From CAZVWW01 sp964631265 (GTDB lineage: Bacteria > Thermotogota > Thermotogae > MWEM01): DNA of 21,459 nt. How positions within the stretch are numbered: the stretch's first letter is position 1; each line of letters begins with the position of its first letter. Positions 1 to 7,529 of the stretch are shown here, in pieces. Location of the stretch: assembly GCA_964631265.1 (NCBI GenBank), contig CAZVWW010000030.1, positions 1-21,459 on the forward strand, given 5' to 3'. Made by a program: the position numbers and the translations under genes. Below the pieces are notes generated by a model. The model saw only the letters and a program-made list of their open reading frames with translations. It made no database searches and had not been told where the DNA came from.

Positions 1-144
1 GTTAACAGACCCGCCATCCCTGAATGGCCACAGGTATCTTCAGAGATACAGACAATGGTTCAGGATGTGTTACTGGGTAACGCAACTCCGGAAGAAGCAA
101 TCAACAGAGCGGCTGAAAACGTTGACGAGATCCTTGCAGATTAG
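1..144 (+). CDS. Sugar ABC transporter solute-binding protein, C-terminal end (partial)
   Basis: The reading frame is open from the first base and ends at TAG 142-144, giving the last 47 residues of a protein that begins outside the window. The text PEWPQVSSEIQTMVQDVLLG followed by a helix ending in AAENVDEILAD is the usual C-terminus of family 1 extracellular sugar-binding proteins. In those proteins a conserved Pro-rich turn precedes two helices that carry the repeated 'A..........I' pattern. Two MalF/MalG-type permease genes follow directly, which supports the call. The protein would bind the sugar outside the membrane and deliver it to these permeases. The ligand cannot be inferred from this fragment. 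Confidence 0.85.
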   Translation, partial: VNRPAIPEWPQVSSEIQTMVQDVLLGNATPEEAINRAAENVDEILAD

Positions 145-165
145 TAAACTGTTATAGTATTATAT

Positions 166-191
166 CGGGTATGGCCTTTTTGCCATACCCG
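166..191 (+). promoter_or_regulatory. Intergenic stem-loop between binding protein and first permease
   Basis: There is a perfect 10-bp stem (CGGGTATGGC at 166-175, GCCATACCCG at 182-191) with a six-base loop of mostly T. No T-tract follows, so it is not a classical terminator for the + strand. In other sugar ABC operons a stem-loop at this place lets the binding protein be made in excess over the permeases, by stabilising the upstream message or causing partial termination. That role is inferred here. Confidence 0.7.
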
Positions 192-219
192 TATATTGTC
201 TAAGAATTGAGGTGTCCGG

Positions 220-1095
220 GTGAGGTTTAGAAAATTTTCAAAAGAGGAAAAAGTTTCATATAAGATGATCATGCCATATGTCCTCTTTATAATGGTGATG
301 GTGATTATACTCTTTGCTTCAAACATCATCATGAGCTTTACAACAGAGGATGGTTCTTTCACGCTCAACAACTACACCAGAGTCTTTCAGGATGAGCTCG
401 TTTATAAATCCCTTAAAAATACCGGTGTCTGGGTCTTGGGGAGTGTAGCCGGTCAATTCTTCATGGGAATGCTCGTTGCCCTTCTGCTGAATCAAGTCAA
501 AAAGGGGGAGTTGTTGTTCAGAAGTGTTATCTTGATACTACCCTGGGCAACCCTGGATATTGTGGCAGGTGTCATGTGGAAATGGATGTACAACGATATG
601 TACGGTGTTTTAAATGAGGTACTCATGCAGATCGGGATTATCGATCAGTATATTTCCTGGCTTGCAACCCCTGATATGGCCATGCTCGCCGTCATCATCG
701 CCAATATCTGGAAAGGCTTCTGTTTAACGGGAATGTTCCTGCTCGCAGGACTGCAGACAATCCCTCAGCAATTATATGAAGCCGCCGAGATCGACGGGGC
801 AAATGCCGTAAAGCGATTCTGGCACATCACCATTCCTCAATTGAAACCGGTTTTACTCACCACTCTGATGCTCGGGACAATCTGGACCATCAATTATTTC
901 CCACTGATCTATACAATGACCGGCGGAGGGCCGTCACACGGCACCGAAACAGTTGTAACCTATATCTACAGGCTTTCATTCCGGTTCATGGAATACAACA
1001 AATCGGCCGCCCTCTCAAACATACTCTTTATTATCATCCTTGGTATTTCAATGATTTTCCTTAGACAAATCTCCAAAGACGGTGATACCGCATGA
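220..1095 (+). CDS. Sugar ABC transporter permease, MalF/UgpA type
   Basis: This 291-residue inner-membrane protein forms half of the channel of a carbohydrate importer (binding-protein-dependent transport family, CUT1-like). It starts at GTG with GAGGTG just upstream. Hydrophobic segments lie near residues 17-39, 68-92, 101-124, 154-180, 210-232 and 263-281. The EAA loop that docks on the ATPase is seen at about 187-210 (EAAEIDGANAVKRFWHITIP). The YTMTGGGP motif near 231-238 is typical of the MalF side. Its stop overlaps the start of the second permease (ATGA), indicating translational coupling. No ATP-binding subunit is encoded in the window, so the pair probably uses a shared MsmX/UgpC-type ATPase encoded elsewhere (inference). 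Confidence 0.93.
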   Translation: MRFRKFSKEEKVSYKMIMPYVLFIMVMVIILFASNIIMSFTTEDGSFTLNNYTRVFQDELVYKSLKNTGVWVLGSVAGQFFMGMLVALLLNQVKKGELLFRSVILILPWATLDIVAGVMWKWMYNDMYGVLNEVLMQIGIIDQYISWLATPDMAMLAVIIANIWKGFCLTGMFLLAGLQTIPQQLYEAAEIDGANAVKRFWHITIPQLKPVLLTTLMLGTIWTINYFPLIYTMTGGGPSHGTETVVTYIYRLSFRFMEYNKSAALSNILFIIILGISMIFLRQISKDGDTA

Positions 1096-1928
1096 AAAGA
1101 AGCCTGAGAAGAAAGTACACAAAATTATTCGTCTATTTTCTATTATCGGCGTTGTCGATTATAATAGCATTTCCCTTTGTATGGCTAACCATAACGGCAT
1201 TCAAGAGCTATCCCGATATATACGCCTACCCGATCAAATATCTTCCGACAGAGGCAACGCTGGAGCACTTCGATAAGATCTCCAGCATGCAATTCGGCGT
1301 GTATTTCCGGAACAGTATCATTGTCGGTTTTGGCACGATGATATTATCGATTTTAATCGCCCTCTTTCCCGCCTATGCGTTTTCCAGATACCGTTTCAGA
1401 GGTAAGGGTGCCCTGCTGATAACCGTTCTGTTTCTACAGATGTTCCCGCAGGTGGTCTTCCTTGTTCCCATGTTCAAATTCCTGGGCGCTGTGGGATGGC
1501 TCGATACCTATTGGGGGATCATCTTCTCTTATCTGCCGTTCACAACACCGATCTCCATCGTCTTCCTCAGAAGCTTTTTCATCGGTGTCCCCAAGTCCCT
1601 TGAGGAAGCGGCAATGATCGATGGCTGCAGCCGGATGAAGGCATTTATTAAGGTCATCTTTCCGGTGACACTGCCCGGAATAGCAGCTGTCGGTATTTAC
1701 GCCTTTCTCTTCTCATGGCAGGAACTGATGTACTCGATGTCTATCCTGCTGAGCAAAGACAGACAGACGGTGCCGGTCTTTCTATCCCTCTTTATCGGAC
1801 AGTATCAGACAAGATGGGGGCCGCTTTTCGCCGGATCGGTTTTATCCACTCTGCCACCGCTGATAATTTTCATGATCCTCCAAAGATATTTTATTTCCGG
1901 ACTTGTCTCCGGAGCTGTTAAGGAATGA
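1092..1928 (+). CDS. Sugar ABC transporter permease, MalG/UgpE type
   Basis: This 278-residue protein is the second channel subunit of the importer. An N-terminal membrane segment (about 12-36) is followed by the FKSYPDIYAYP region typical of MalG-like proteins. Further membrane segments lie near 74-97, 108-130, 140-160, 190-212 and 245-265. The EAA motif is at 171-196 (EEAAMIDGCSRMKAFIKVIF). The start overlaps the previous stop by four bases (ATGA). The protein ends six bases before the regulator gene, so all three are probably one transcript. Substrate specificity is not visible in permeases and rests on the binding protein. Confidence 0.94.
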   Translation: MKRSLRRKYTKLFVYFLLSALSIIIAFPFVWLTITAFKSYPDIYAYPIKYLPTEATLEHFDKISSMQFGVYFRNSIIVGFGTMILSILIALFPAYAFSRYRFRGKGALLITVLFLQMFPQVVFLVPMFKFLGAVGWLDTYWGIIFSYLPFTTPISIVFLRSFFIGVPKSLEEAAMIDGCSRMKAFIKVIFPVTLPGIAAVGIYAFLFSWQELMYSMSILLSKDRQTVPVFLSLFIGQYQTRWGPLFAGSVLSTLPPLIIFMILQRYFISGLVSGAVKE

Positions 1929-1934
1929 TTCATT

Positions 1935-2912
1935 ATGATCACGGATGAGCTTCTCTTCGAGGTTGCCATAGATTATTATTACAACAATCTGCTCCAGAAA
2001 GATATTGCCGAGAAACTGGGGGTATCGAGAGTGCAGATCAGTAAATATATCAAGCTCGCCCATAAACGCGGCATTGTCAACATTGAGGTTATTCCGCCGA
2101 GGCTCTCTGAGGACGTCTGCAACAAATACAAAAAGCTCTTTAAAAAGCTTTTTGGTTTGGAGGAGCTGGTCCTCACAAGAGGGCATACCAATCAGAACCT
2201 CCTATTAAATGCACTCGCGGAGAAGACCTATGACTATTTAAGAAACCCTGAATTTAAACGCAAGCTCAAAGTAGGCGTGGCATGGGGATCCACTTTTTTC
2301 AAGATTGCCACCTGCAACGAGAAGATAAACCGGAAAGGCTGGACCGTTATCCCGCTTTCAGGGGGAACAACAAAGCTCGAGGACAAAGAATTCAACATGA
2401 ACTATCTGGCCCAGTCTTTTGCAGACCGGACAGGGGCCAGGGCCATCTCAATCTACCTGCCGTTTTACAGAAGAACAGATGAGGCCTTCGAGGATTCCTT
2501 AAAGAGTCGCGAATACGCCAGCATTCAAGAATACTGGAATTCTCTTGATGTTATAATCTGCAGTGTCGGTTATTCCATCTCCCGCTCTCCGGTTTTCAGA
2601 CAGAACGTCTTTGACGGAAGCTATCTGAACAGACTTGAAGAGCTCGGTGTCGTCGGGGATGTGGTCACCCATTACTTCGATATTGACGGATGCGTGCATG
2701 ATCTCGATTATATGAACAAGGTCACCAATATCTCTCTGGAACAGTACTTGAATGCAAAAAAGCGGATTGTTGTTGCAGGTGGTATGCACAAGATCGAAAG
2801 CATTCTGGGGCTTTTGAGAGGCAAACTGGCCGATGTCCTGATATCGGACTTGAAAACGGTGGAGAACGTTGTTGACTATATATCCGAGGAAAAAGGGGGC
2901 GATGACAATTAG
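1935..2912 (+). CDS. SorC-family (sugar-binding domain) transcriptional regulator
   Basis: This 325-residue protein has the normal SorC/CggR length and order. An N-terminal helix-turn-helix lies at about 18-43 (LLQKDIAEKLGVSRVQISKY). A C-terminal NagB-fold sugar-binding domain follows, with VGVAWGST at 113, PLSGGT at 140, ICSVG at 208, GVVGDV at 238, VAGG at 280 and LISD at 302. Regulators of this family bind DNA as oligomers and respond to phosphorylated sugars made by the pathway they control. AAGGAA lies nine bases before the ATG. The gene sits inside the operon, between the permeases and the kinases, so the regulator and its targets are probably made together (autoregulation inferred). 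It overlaps the next gene by 11 bases. Confidence 0.92.
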   Translation: MITDELLFEVAIDYYYNNLLQKDIAEKLGVSRVQISKYIKLAHKRGIVNIEVIPPRLSEDVCNKYKKLFKKLFGLEELVLTRGHTNQNLLLNALAEKTYDYLRNPEFKRKLKVGVAWGSTFFKIATCNEKINRKGWTVIPLSGGTTKLEDKEFNMNYLAQSFADRTGARAISIYLPFYRRTDEAFEDSLKSREYASIQEYWNSLDVIICSVGYSISRSPVFRQNVFDGSYLNRLEELGVVGDVVTHYFDIDGCVHDLDYMNKVTNISLEQYLNAKKRIVVAGGMHKIESILGLLRGKLADVLISDLKTVENVVDYISEEKGGDDN

Positions 2913-3867
2913 CGTATTTATACTGAATCTGAATCCTTGTTATGACCATTGGGTGATACTGAAGCAGAAGCCCCCGATAGAAAATGTCATGCGCGGAGAC
3001 CGGGTCGTAAAGCTTGTGAACGGAAAGGGCATGGATATCGGAAGGGTTTTCAACACCATTGGTTTTGACGATTATCTCTGTATCAACATTCTTGGCGGAC
3101 AGGTTGGACAGATCATCGAGACCCAGTATCAAAAAGAGGGCTTGAGATGTGATGATTTCTGGATCAGTGATGAAAGCCGGATTAACACCGCTGTTGTTCA
3201 CGAGTATAAGAACACGATGGAGATGATCAACGAACCCGGGCCGATCATGACCCCTGCTGAGATCGCAGGATTTTCTGAGTTCATAGCCGGCAGGGACTAT
3301 TTCAAAAAAGAAAAGATAAAGCCCGACGATTTCCTTGTTATCTCCGGAAGTGCGCCCAGAGGATTTAACAGCGGCAAGCTGGTTGAACTGCTGGATTTTT
3401 TCCAGTCCCTTGGCATGAAAATCGCCGTCGATATTGCCGGAGAATGGCTTAAAAAGATCATTACCAAAGGTCTGGATTTGTTGAAGATAAACGGTGATGA
3501 GCTGAGAGTTGCATTTGATATAAATGACAACGACCACTCTGCAATAGAGACCTTCAGAAAAGAGAATCGTATAGGATTGCTCATCATCACCCATGGCGAA
3601 AAAGGCAGCGTTGCCTATTCACAGGAAGGGGTTATAAAAGCCGTTCCGAAAAACGTCTCGACCAATTTTGCGGTGGGATCGGGGGATTCATATTTCGCCG
3701 GCCTGCTCTATTCGATTGAGAAAGGCGAGCCTCTGAGCGAAAATATCAGGTTTGCTGCCTCATGCGGACTTTCCAACACTTTCCATTACGGGGCCGGGAT
3801 CATGAAACGCGAGGAGATCTTCGACAATCTAAAGAAAATCAACGTTACAGAGGTGGCCTATGCATAA
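2902..3867 (+). CDS. PfkB-family carbohydrate kinase (1-phosphofructokinase/tagatose-6-phosphate kinase-like)
   Basis: This 321-residue cytoplasmic kinase belongs to the FruK/LacC branch of the ribokinase superfamily. The N-terminus (FILNLNPCYDHW) and VNGKGMDIGRV near 39-49 correspond to the 'TLNPAiD' and 'GGKGiNvsR' signatures of phosphosugar kinases. VISGSAPRG lies near 146-154 and KINGDEL near 196. The signature GSGDS at 259-263 contains the catalytic base Asp262 and the anion hole. I chose ATG 2902, preceded by GGAAAAAGGGGG; an upstream TTG at 2869 would add 11 residues that do not fit the family. Family knowledge suggests it phosphorylates a ketose monophosphate to a bisphosphate. The neighbouring aldolase supports this, but the exact sugar is unknown. 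Confidence 0.88.
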   Translation: MTISVFILNLNPCYDHWVILKQKPPIENVMRGDRVVKLVNGKGMDIGRVFNTIGFDDYLCINILGGQVGQIIETQYQKEGLRCDDFWISDESRINTAVVHEYKNTMEMINEPGPIMTPAEIAGFSEFIAGRDYFKKEKIKPDDFLVISGSAPRGFNSGKLVELLDFFQSLGMKIAVDIAGEWLKKIITKGLDLLKINGDELRVAFDINDNDHSAIETFRKENRIGLLIITHGEKGSVAYSQEGVIKAVPKNVSTNFAVGSGDSYFAGLLYSIEKGEPLSENIRFAASCGLSNTFHYGAGIMKREEIFDNLKKINVTEVAYA

Positions 3868-5296
3868 TTACCTGGGGCTGGACATCGGAACCACCAATAT
3901 CAAAGGACTCTGTTTGAACGCAGAAGGAGAGATTGTCGAAGTCCTTTCGAAAAAAACACCTTATAAAAACCGGAACAGTGTCTCTTTCTTTGATTTGAAG
4001 CGTATTGAGGACATAACCGATGAGATGATCAAACACTTCTCAAGTACGCTTGGCATCAAGGGGATTGCCTTCTCCAGTGTGGGGGAATCTGTGGTTCCCG
4101 TCAATGGAAATGATGCCCTTTACGATCCCATCCTTTGGTCTGATACCATTACAGAGGATATTTGGAAACAGCATCAGGGAACCGTTCTGGAAAAAGCCCC
4201 CTACTCCGTGACGGGATTGAAAAACGATAAGTTTTACTCGATCTATAAGATACTCTGGATGCTGGAACATATAAACGCCTGCCGGGATGCAGAAATATGG
4301 CTGCCCCTCAATTCGTATCTTTCATACAGGCTCACGGGCAAGGCCGTTGTCGATTTTTCCCAGGGATGCCGGACTTCAATGATCAATATCCATAAAAGGA
4401 CCTGGAACACGAACCTGCTCAACACCTTCGACCTGATTCCGGAAAAAGGGATGCCAAATCTGCAATACACCGGGACTTATGCGGGTGATTACAAAGACGG
4501 CATCAGGGTATTTACGGGCGGTCATGACCATATCACCGGCCTGTTCGGGATAACCCTTCTATCGGGAAAAGATGAGCTCTATTATGATTCCATGGGAACA
4601 GCAGGTGTCATTGCGATGCTCAGGACGGAAAAAAAGGGAGAGATGCATCTTGATGCCCCCTTTTCAAAGGACGGTTATATCGGTGTTGGCTTCAAAAAAA
4701 AAGAATACTACACATTGAAGACCATCCACAATTACGGCCGGGTGCTGGGTTGGCTCTTCAAAACTGTCTATGATAAAGATGTGTCATATTACAAAGAAAT
4801 CAACCCGCAGATCGATCTGTATAATCTCTCAAGTACTTTCATGGCAGTTGAAAACAATCCGCTCTCACCCGAATGGCTATACGGAATGGAAATAACCGGA
4901 AATTTTTACGAAAAAGACCGGTCAGATCTGATCGCGAACGGGTATCTGTATCTGAGTTATATGAGCCGGCAGATCCTGCGCCAGACCAGTGAGGCCTTTC
5001 GTTATACCAAGAGAGTCCCCTATATCGCAGGCGGGGGAATCACGAAGAACAAACTGTTCATGACAATCAAGGCAACCATGCTCGGAAAAGAGGTCTGGAT
5101 CCTTCCCACAACCGAGATAACAGCACTTGGAACAGCCCTGGCCGCCGCTTATGGCGATAACCAAAAGGAATTGATCAAGGGATGTGGTGAAAAGATGCAA
5201 TTCAAGCGTGTTATCCCCGGAGTTGATATTAAAAAACCCGTCAAAGACAAAAAGCAGATGATGGATTATTATTTTAAACATTTGGAGGTTCGATGA
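3860..5296 (+). CDS. FGGY-family carbohydrate kinase
   Basis: This 478-residue cytoplasmic sugar kinase has an actin-like ATPase fold of two domains. LGLDIGTTNIKG at 5-16 is the first phosphate loop. GGHDHITGLFG at 220-230 holds the likely catalytic base Asp223. YIAGGGITKN at 388-397 and the TEITALGTALAAAYG stretch at 418-432 are the C-terminal FGGY/adenosine region. The start lies inside the end of the PfkB gene (eight-base overlap), with GAGGTGG upstream. With the PfkB kinase and aldolase it gives a two-kinase route: one enzyme makes the monophosphate, the other the bisphosphate. Whether the substrate is a ketose such as tagatose or a rarer hexulose, or a polyol product, cannot be decided. 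It is diverged from well-known xylulose and glycerol kinases. Confidence 0.9.
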   Translation: MHNYLGLDIGTTNIKGLCLNAEGEIVEVLSKKTPYKNRNSVSFFDLKRIEDITDEMIKHFSSTLGIKGIAFSSVGESVVPVNGNDALYDPILWSDTITEDIWKQHQGTVLEKAPYSVTGLKNDKFYSIYKILWMLEHINACRDAEIWLPLNSYLSYRLTGKAVVDFSQGCRTSMINIHKRTWNTNLLNTFDLIPEKGMPNLQYTGTYAGDYKDGIRVFTGGHDHITGLFGITLLSGKDELYYDSMGTAGVIAMLRTEKKGEMHLDAPFSKDGYIGVGFKKKEYYTLKTIHNYGRVLGWLFKTVYDKDVSYYKEINPQIDLYNLSSTFMAVENNPLSPEWLYGMEITGNFYEKDRSDLIANGYLYLSYMSRQILRQTSEAFRYTKRVPYIAGGGITKNKLFMTIKATMLGKEVWILPTTEITALGTALAAAYGDNQKELIKGCGEKMQFKRVIPGVDIKKPVKDKKQMMDYYFKHLEVR

Positions 5297-5298
5297 TT

Positions 5299-6144
5299 AT
5301 GGCGTTAGTGACCATGAATGAAACAGTTAAGAAAGCCTATTTAAAGGATTATGCAGTGCCGGGATTCAATGTCTTTTCTTTTTTTGATGCCAACGAGATT
5401 ATTGCCGGGGCCGAGGAGATGCATTCCCCCGTTCTGATCATGACTTCGGGGTCATGCATCAAGGCAATGGGAGTTGAAACGGCGGCGGGACTTTATTCTG
5501 CCATCGCCAAACGCTCAAAAGTGCCGACGGTTCTACACCTTGACCATGCCGATGATATTGATGTTATCACAAAAGCCATCCATTACGGTTATTCCTCTGT
5601 TATGTACGACGGCTCCATGCTCTCTTTTGAGGAAAATATGAGAAATACAAAGTTTGTTGTGAAAATGGCCCATGCCCTCGGTGTATCGGTTGAAGCTGAG
5701 ATTGGCAGAGTCGGAAAAGGAGAGGATGGCGAGGATGTAACGGCTGTCCTGACCGAACCGGAGATGGCCAAAAAGTTCTACGAAGAGACCAGTGTCGATG
5801 CGCTTGCAATCGCCGTCGGAACTTCTCACGGGATGCAGAAACAGGAGGCTGAGATCCACTATGAGATTATCGAAGAGGTATCCAGGACCGTCGATGTCCC
5901 ACTCGTCCTTCACGGTTCAAGCGGTGTGAAAAACGAAGACCTCGAAAAGATATCCCGTTTCAGCTTTGGAAAGATCAACATCGGAACCAGATTGAAGAAC
6001 GCCTTCTGTGACTCGATAAGGGAGAACCTTCAGAACGATCCCGCGCAGAGGGATTATCACAAACTTCTTCTGAAGTCGGCGAAATCAGTGAAAGAAGTGG
6101 TAAAAGACAAGATAAAATATGTCGGAAGTGCGGAAAAGGCCTGA
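5299..6144 (+). CDS. Class II (zinc-dependent) ketose-bisphosphate aldolase, GatY/KbaY/Fba-like
   Basis: This roughly 281-residue TIM-barrel enzyme cleaves a ketose 1,6-bisphosphate to DHAP and an aldehyde phosphate. HLDHADD at 80-86 holds the catalytic Asp82 and zinc ligand His83. SVEAEIGRVGKGED at 130-143, VGTSHG with His177 and LVLHGSSG with His205 supply the other metal and phosphate residues. NIGTRL near 227 is also conserved. Two starts are possible. ATG 5293 overlaps the FGGY stop (ATGA) but lies only four bases from GGAGG. ATG 5299 lies ten bases away and gives MALVTM, the usual family N-terminus, so I prefer it. This is the last gene of the operon and would deliver its products to glycolysis. 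Fructose and tagatose bisphosphate specificity cannot be separated here. Confidence 0.91.
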   Translation: MALVTMNETVKKAYLKDYAVPGFNVFSFFDANEIIAGAEEMHSPVLIMTSGSCIKAMGVETAAGLYSAIAKRSKVPTVLHLDHADDIDVITKAIHYGYSSVMYDGSMLSFEENMRNTKFVVKMAHALGVSVEAEIGRVGKGEDGEDVTAVLTEPEMAKKFYEETSVDALAIAVGTSHGMQKQEAEIHYEIIEEVSRTVDVPLVLHGSSGVKNEDLEKISRFSFGKINIGTRLKNAFCDSIRENLQNDPAQRDYHKLLLKSAKSVKEVVKDKIKYVGSAEKA

Positions 6145-6183
6145 GTCAAGGGGCATTTTAAGAAAAACGAGGGTCTGAGGTCC

Positions 6184-6249
6184 GGAAATCAGGGGGACAG
6201 GTCCATTGATTATGAATTCGTAATCAATGGACCTGTCCCCCTGATTTCC
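6184..6249. repeat. 66-bp near-perfect palindrome (REP/RAYT-like element)
   Basis: There are 33 base pairs of dyad symmetry around an EcoRI site (centre 6216/6217), with one non-complementary pair (T6213/G6220). Each arm carries GGGGACAGGTCCATTGATTA. This arm sequence looks like the dispersed hairpins I associate with REP-associated Y1 (IS200-like) transposases in diverse bacteria; that is recollection, not a search. No transposase is present nearby. The palindrome lies between the convergent aldolase and peptidase genes, nine bases past the peptidase stop. No T-tract follows it on either strand, so it is not a classical terminator, although a transcript would fold strongly. Confidence 0.85.
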
Positions 6250-6257
6250 TGCCCCCC

Positions 6258-7301
6258 TTAACCCTCAAAAAACTCCCTCAGACTGTACCGTCTGTTCCCT
6301 TTATAACCGGTCACCGTCGAGGCGTTGAGCATCGACTTTAACACTGCCTCCTCCGTTGCCTCAGCCGCTGCTCTGAAGGATATATCAAGCTCATCATCAC
6401 GGATGATCTTGGATACTTTGGATAGGTTTTCACACTTTTTATGATCCGTCTGCGCCGTTGAAAAACCGATGACAATCTCTCCGCTCCCGTGCCCCATAAA
6501 AGAACCCAAACGCGCAAGGCCTGTCTGCGTCCGCTTGCAGATCCTCTTCAGCTGCCGTGAACTTACGGGGAGGTCCGCGGCCAGGACGATTATGATAGAG
6601 CCCTTCTCCTCAGCCTGTTCCACCTTTAACTTTTCTCCAATCTCCCGGCCGATACGCCTTCCGTTGATGACAAGGTCCTTCAGGAGACCGTGATTGGACT
6701 GCACCAGAACACCGAGGACGTATTTCCGACCGCGTATTGAAAAAAGCCTTGAGGAAGAACCGATTCCTCCTTTCAGCTGATGACAAGAGGTTCCTTTTCC
6801 GGCCCCGACGTCGCCCTCTGCAAAATCACTGTCAGCTGATTCGAACGCCGTAAAAACATCGTCAAAGCTCAGCGTCCGATTTGTTATCTGATTCAGAAAA
6901 CTGTCGTTGCACTCCCCGATGACGGGATTGAATGATTTTAACGCCATCCCCTCTCTCTCACACCTTTTGATCATATACTCGACAACGGCATCATGAACCC
7001 GGCCAACGCAAAGGGTGTTTGTTAGAACAACGGGGCTTTCAAGTTGTCCAAGCTCATCGATCTGAACCAGACCTGAGGTCTTCCCGAAGCCATTGAAGAC
7101 GTGAGCGGCGGCGGTGAGCTTTTGTTTGAAGATATTACACTCACCCGGCTGAATTACAGTAATTCCCGTGTTTACGTTGCCTGACGCGAGCGTCCTGTGA
7201 CCCACACTCACCCCTTCAACATCTGATATCTTGTTTCTCTCTCCTCTTTGGAGTTCTCCGATAGATAGACCAAAATCTTCAATATCAAAAGTCTTCTTCA
7301 C
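6258..7301 (-). CDS. P1 family peptidase (DmpA-like, S58) - self-cleaving aminopeptidase
   Basis: This Ntn-type hydrolase is about 347 residues long, from the family of L-aminopeptidase/D-esterase DmpA and beta-aminopeptidases. ISDVEGVSVGHRTL near the N-terminus, GDVGAGKGTSCHQLKGGIG near 163-181 and GHGSGEIVIGFSTA near 270-283 are family hallmarks. EKGSIIIVLA contains the expected autoprocessing site between Gly234 and Ser235; the freed Ser235 would be the nucleophile. GTG 7301 is preferred because AAGGAG lies seven bases upstream. A TTG at 7319 would add six residues but would put the ribosome site inside the gene. The family removes N-terminal residues from peptides or beta-peptides, and the natural substrate is usually unknown. 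The gene stands alone, opposite to both neighbours. Confidence 0.9.
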   Translation of the reverse strand: MKKTFDIEDFGLSIGELQRGERNKISDVEGVSVGHRTLASGNVNTGITVIQPGECNIFKQKLTAAAHVFNGFGKTSGLVQIDELGQLESPVVLTNTLCVGRVHDAVVEYMIKRCEREGMALKSFNPVIGECNDSFLNQITNRTLSFDDVFTAFESADSDFAEGDVGAGKGTSCHQLKGGIGSSSRLFSIRGRKYVLGVLVQSNHGLLKDLVINGRRIGREIGEKLKVEQAEEKGSIIIVLAADLPVSSRQLKRICKRTQTGLARLGSFMGHGSGEIVIGFSTAQTDHKKCENLSKVSKIIRDDELDISFRAAAEATEEAVLKSMLNASTVTGYKGNRRYSLREFFEG

Positions 7302-7363
7302 AGCCACTCTCCTTCTCAATTTTCAGATAATTTCGATTACCACTGATTGCCACTGTTCGTTCT

Positions 7364-7369
7364 ATAATA
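7364..7369 (-). promoter_or_regulatory. Possible extended -10 promoter for the P1 peptidase gene
   Basis: On the minus strand TGGTATTAT gives an extended -10 (TGn followed by TATTAT), about 60 bases before the GTG start. I see no good -35 at 16-18 bases, which extended -10 promoters tolerate. The evidence is sequence pattern only. Confidence 0.35.
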
Positions 7370-7402
7370 CCAGAAATTCGTTCTCCTGAATATGATATAT
7401 GT

Positions 7403-7503
7403 TATAATTTAAGGAAGTATACACAAATAATGAATTATTATTCTTTGTGTAATAATAATACAATAAATGTCGGACTCTGTGTAATTGTTAAACGTTATTT
7501 AAC
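7403..7503 (+). promoter_or_regulatory. Putative promoter and two dyads upstream of the first cheW
   Basis: This AT-rich leader contains TATAAT at 7403-7408, with only a weak -35 candidate 16 bases upstream (TTCTCC). An inverted repeat TACACAAA 7420-7427 / TTTGTGTA 7444-7451 follows, then a second, GTTAAA 7487-7492 / TTTAAC 7498-7503, ending 26 bases before the ATG. If the TATAAT is used, both dyads lie in the transcribed leader and could be operators or RNA hairpins. The rest of the gap (7302-7402) shows only the putative peptidase promoter. Confidence 0.4.
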
Positions 7504-7529
7504 TGTATTTTTTAAGGGAGGTTTTTAAA

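Noticed and set aside
2722..3594. Long open frame (290 codons) on the minus strand.
   Set aside because: It lies antisense to the SorC regulator and PfkB kinase, both of which show full family motifs. Its own translation has no recognisable pattern and no ribosome site.
3860..5296. A specific name for the FGGY kinase (xylulokinase, glycerol kinase, rhamnulokinase).
   Set aside because: Only general family motifs are visible, and the neighbours point to a bisphosphate aldolase route that does not suit those names.
6184..6249. The palindrome as a rho-independent terminator or CRISPR repeat.
   Set aside because: There is no T-tract on either side, the stem is much longer than needed, and it occurs only once here with no spacer array.
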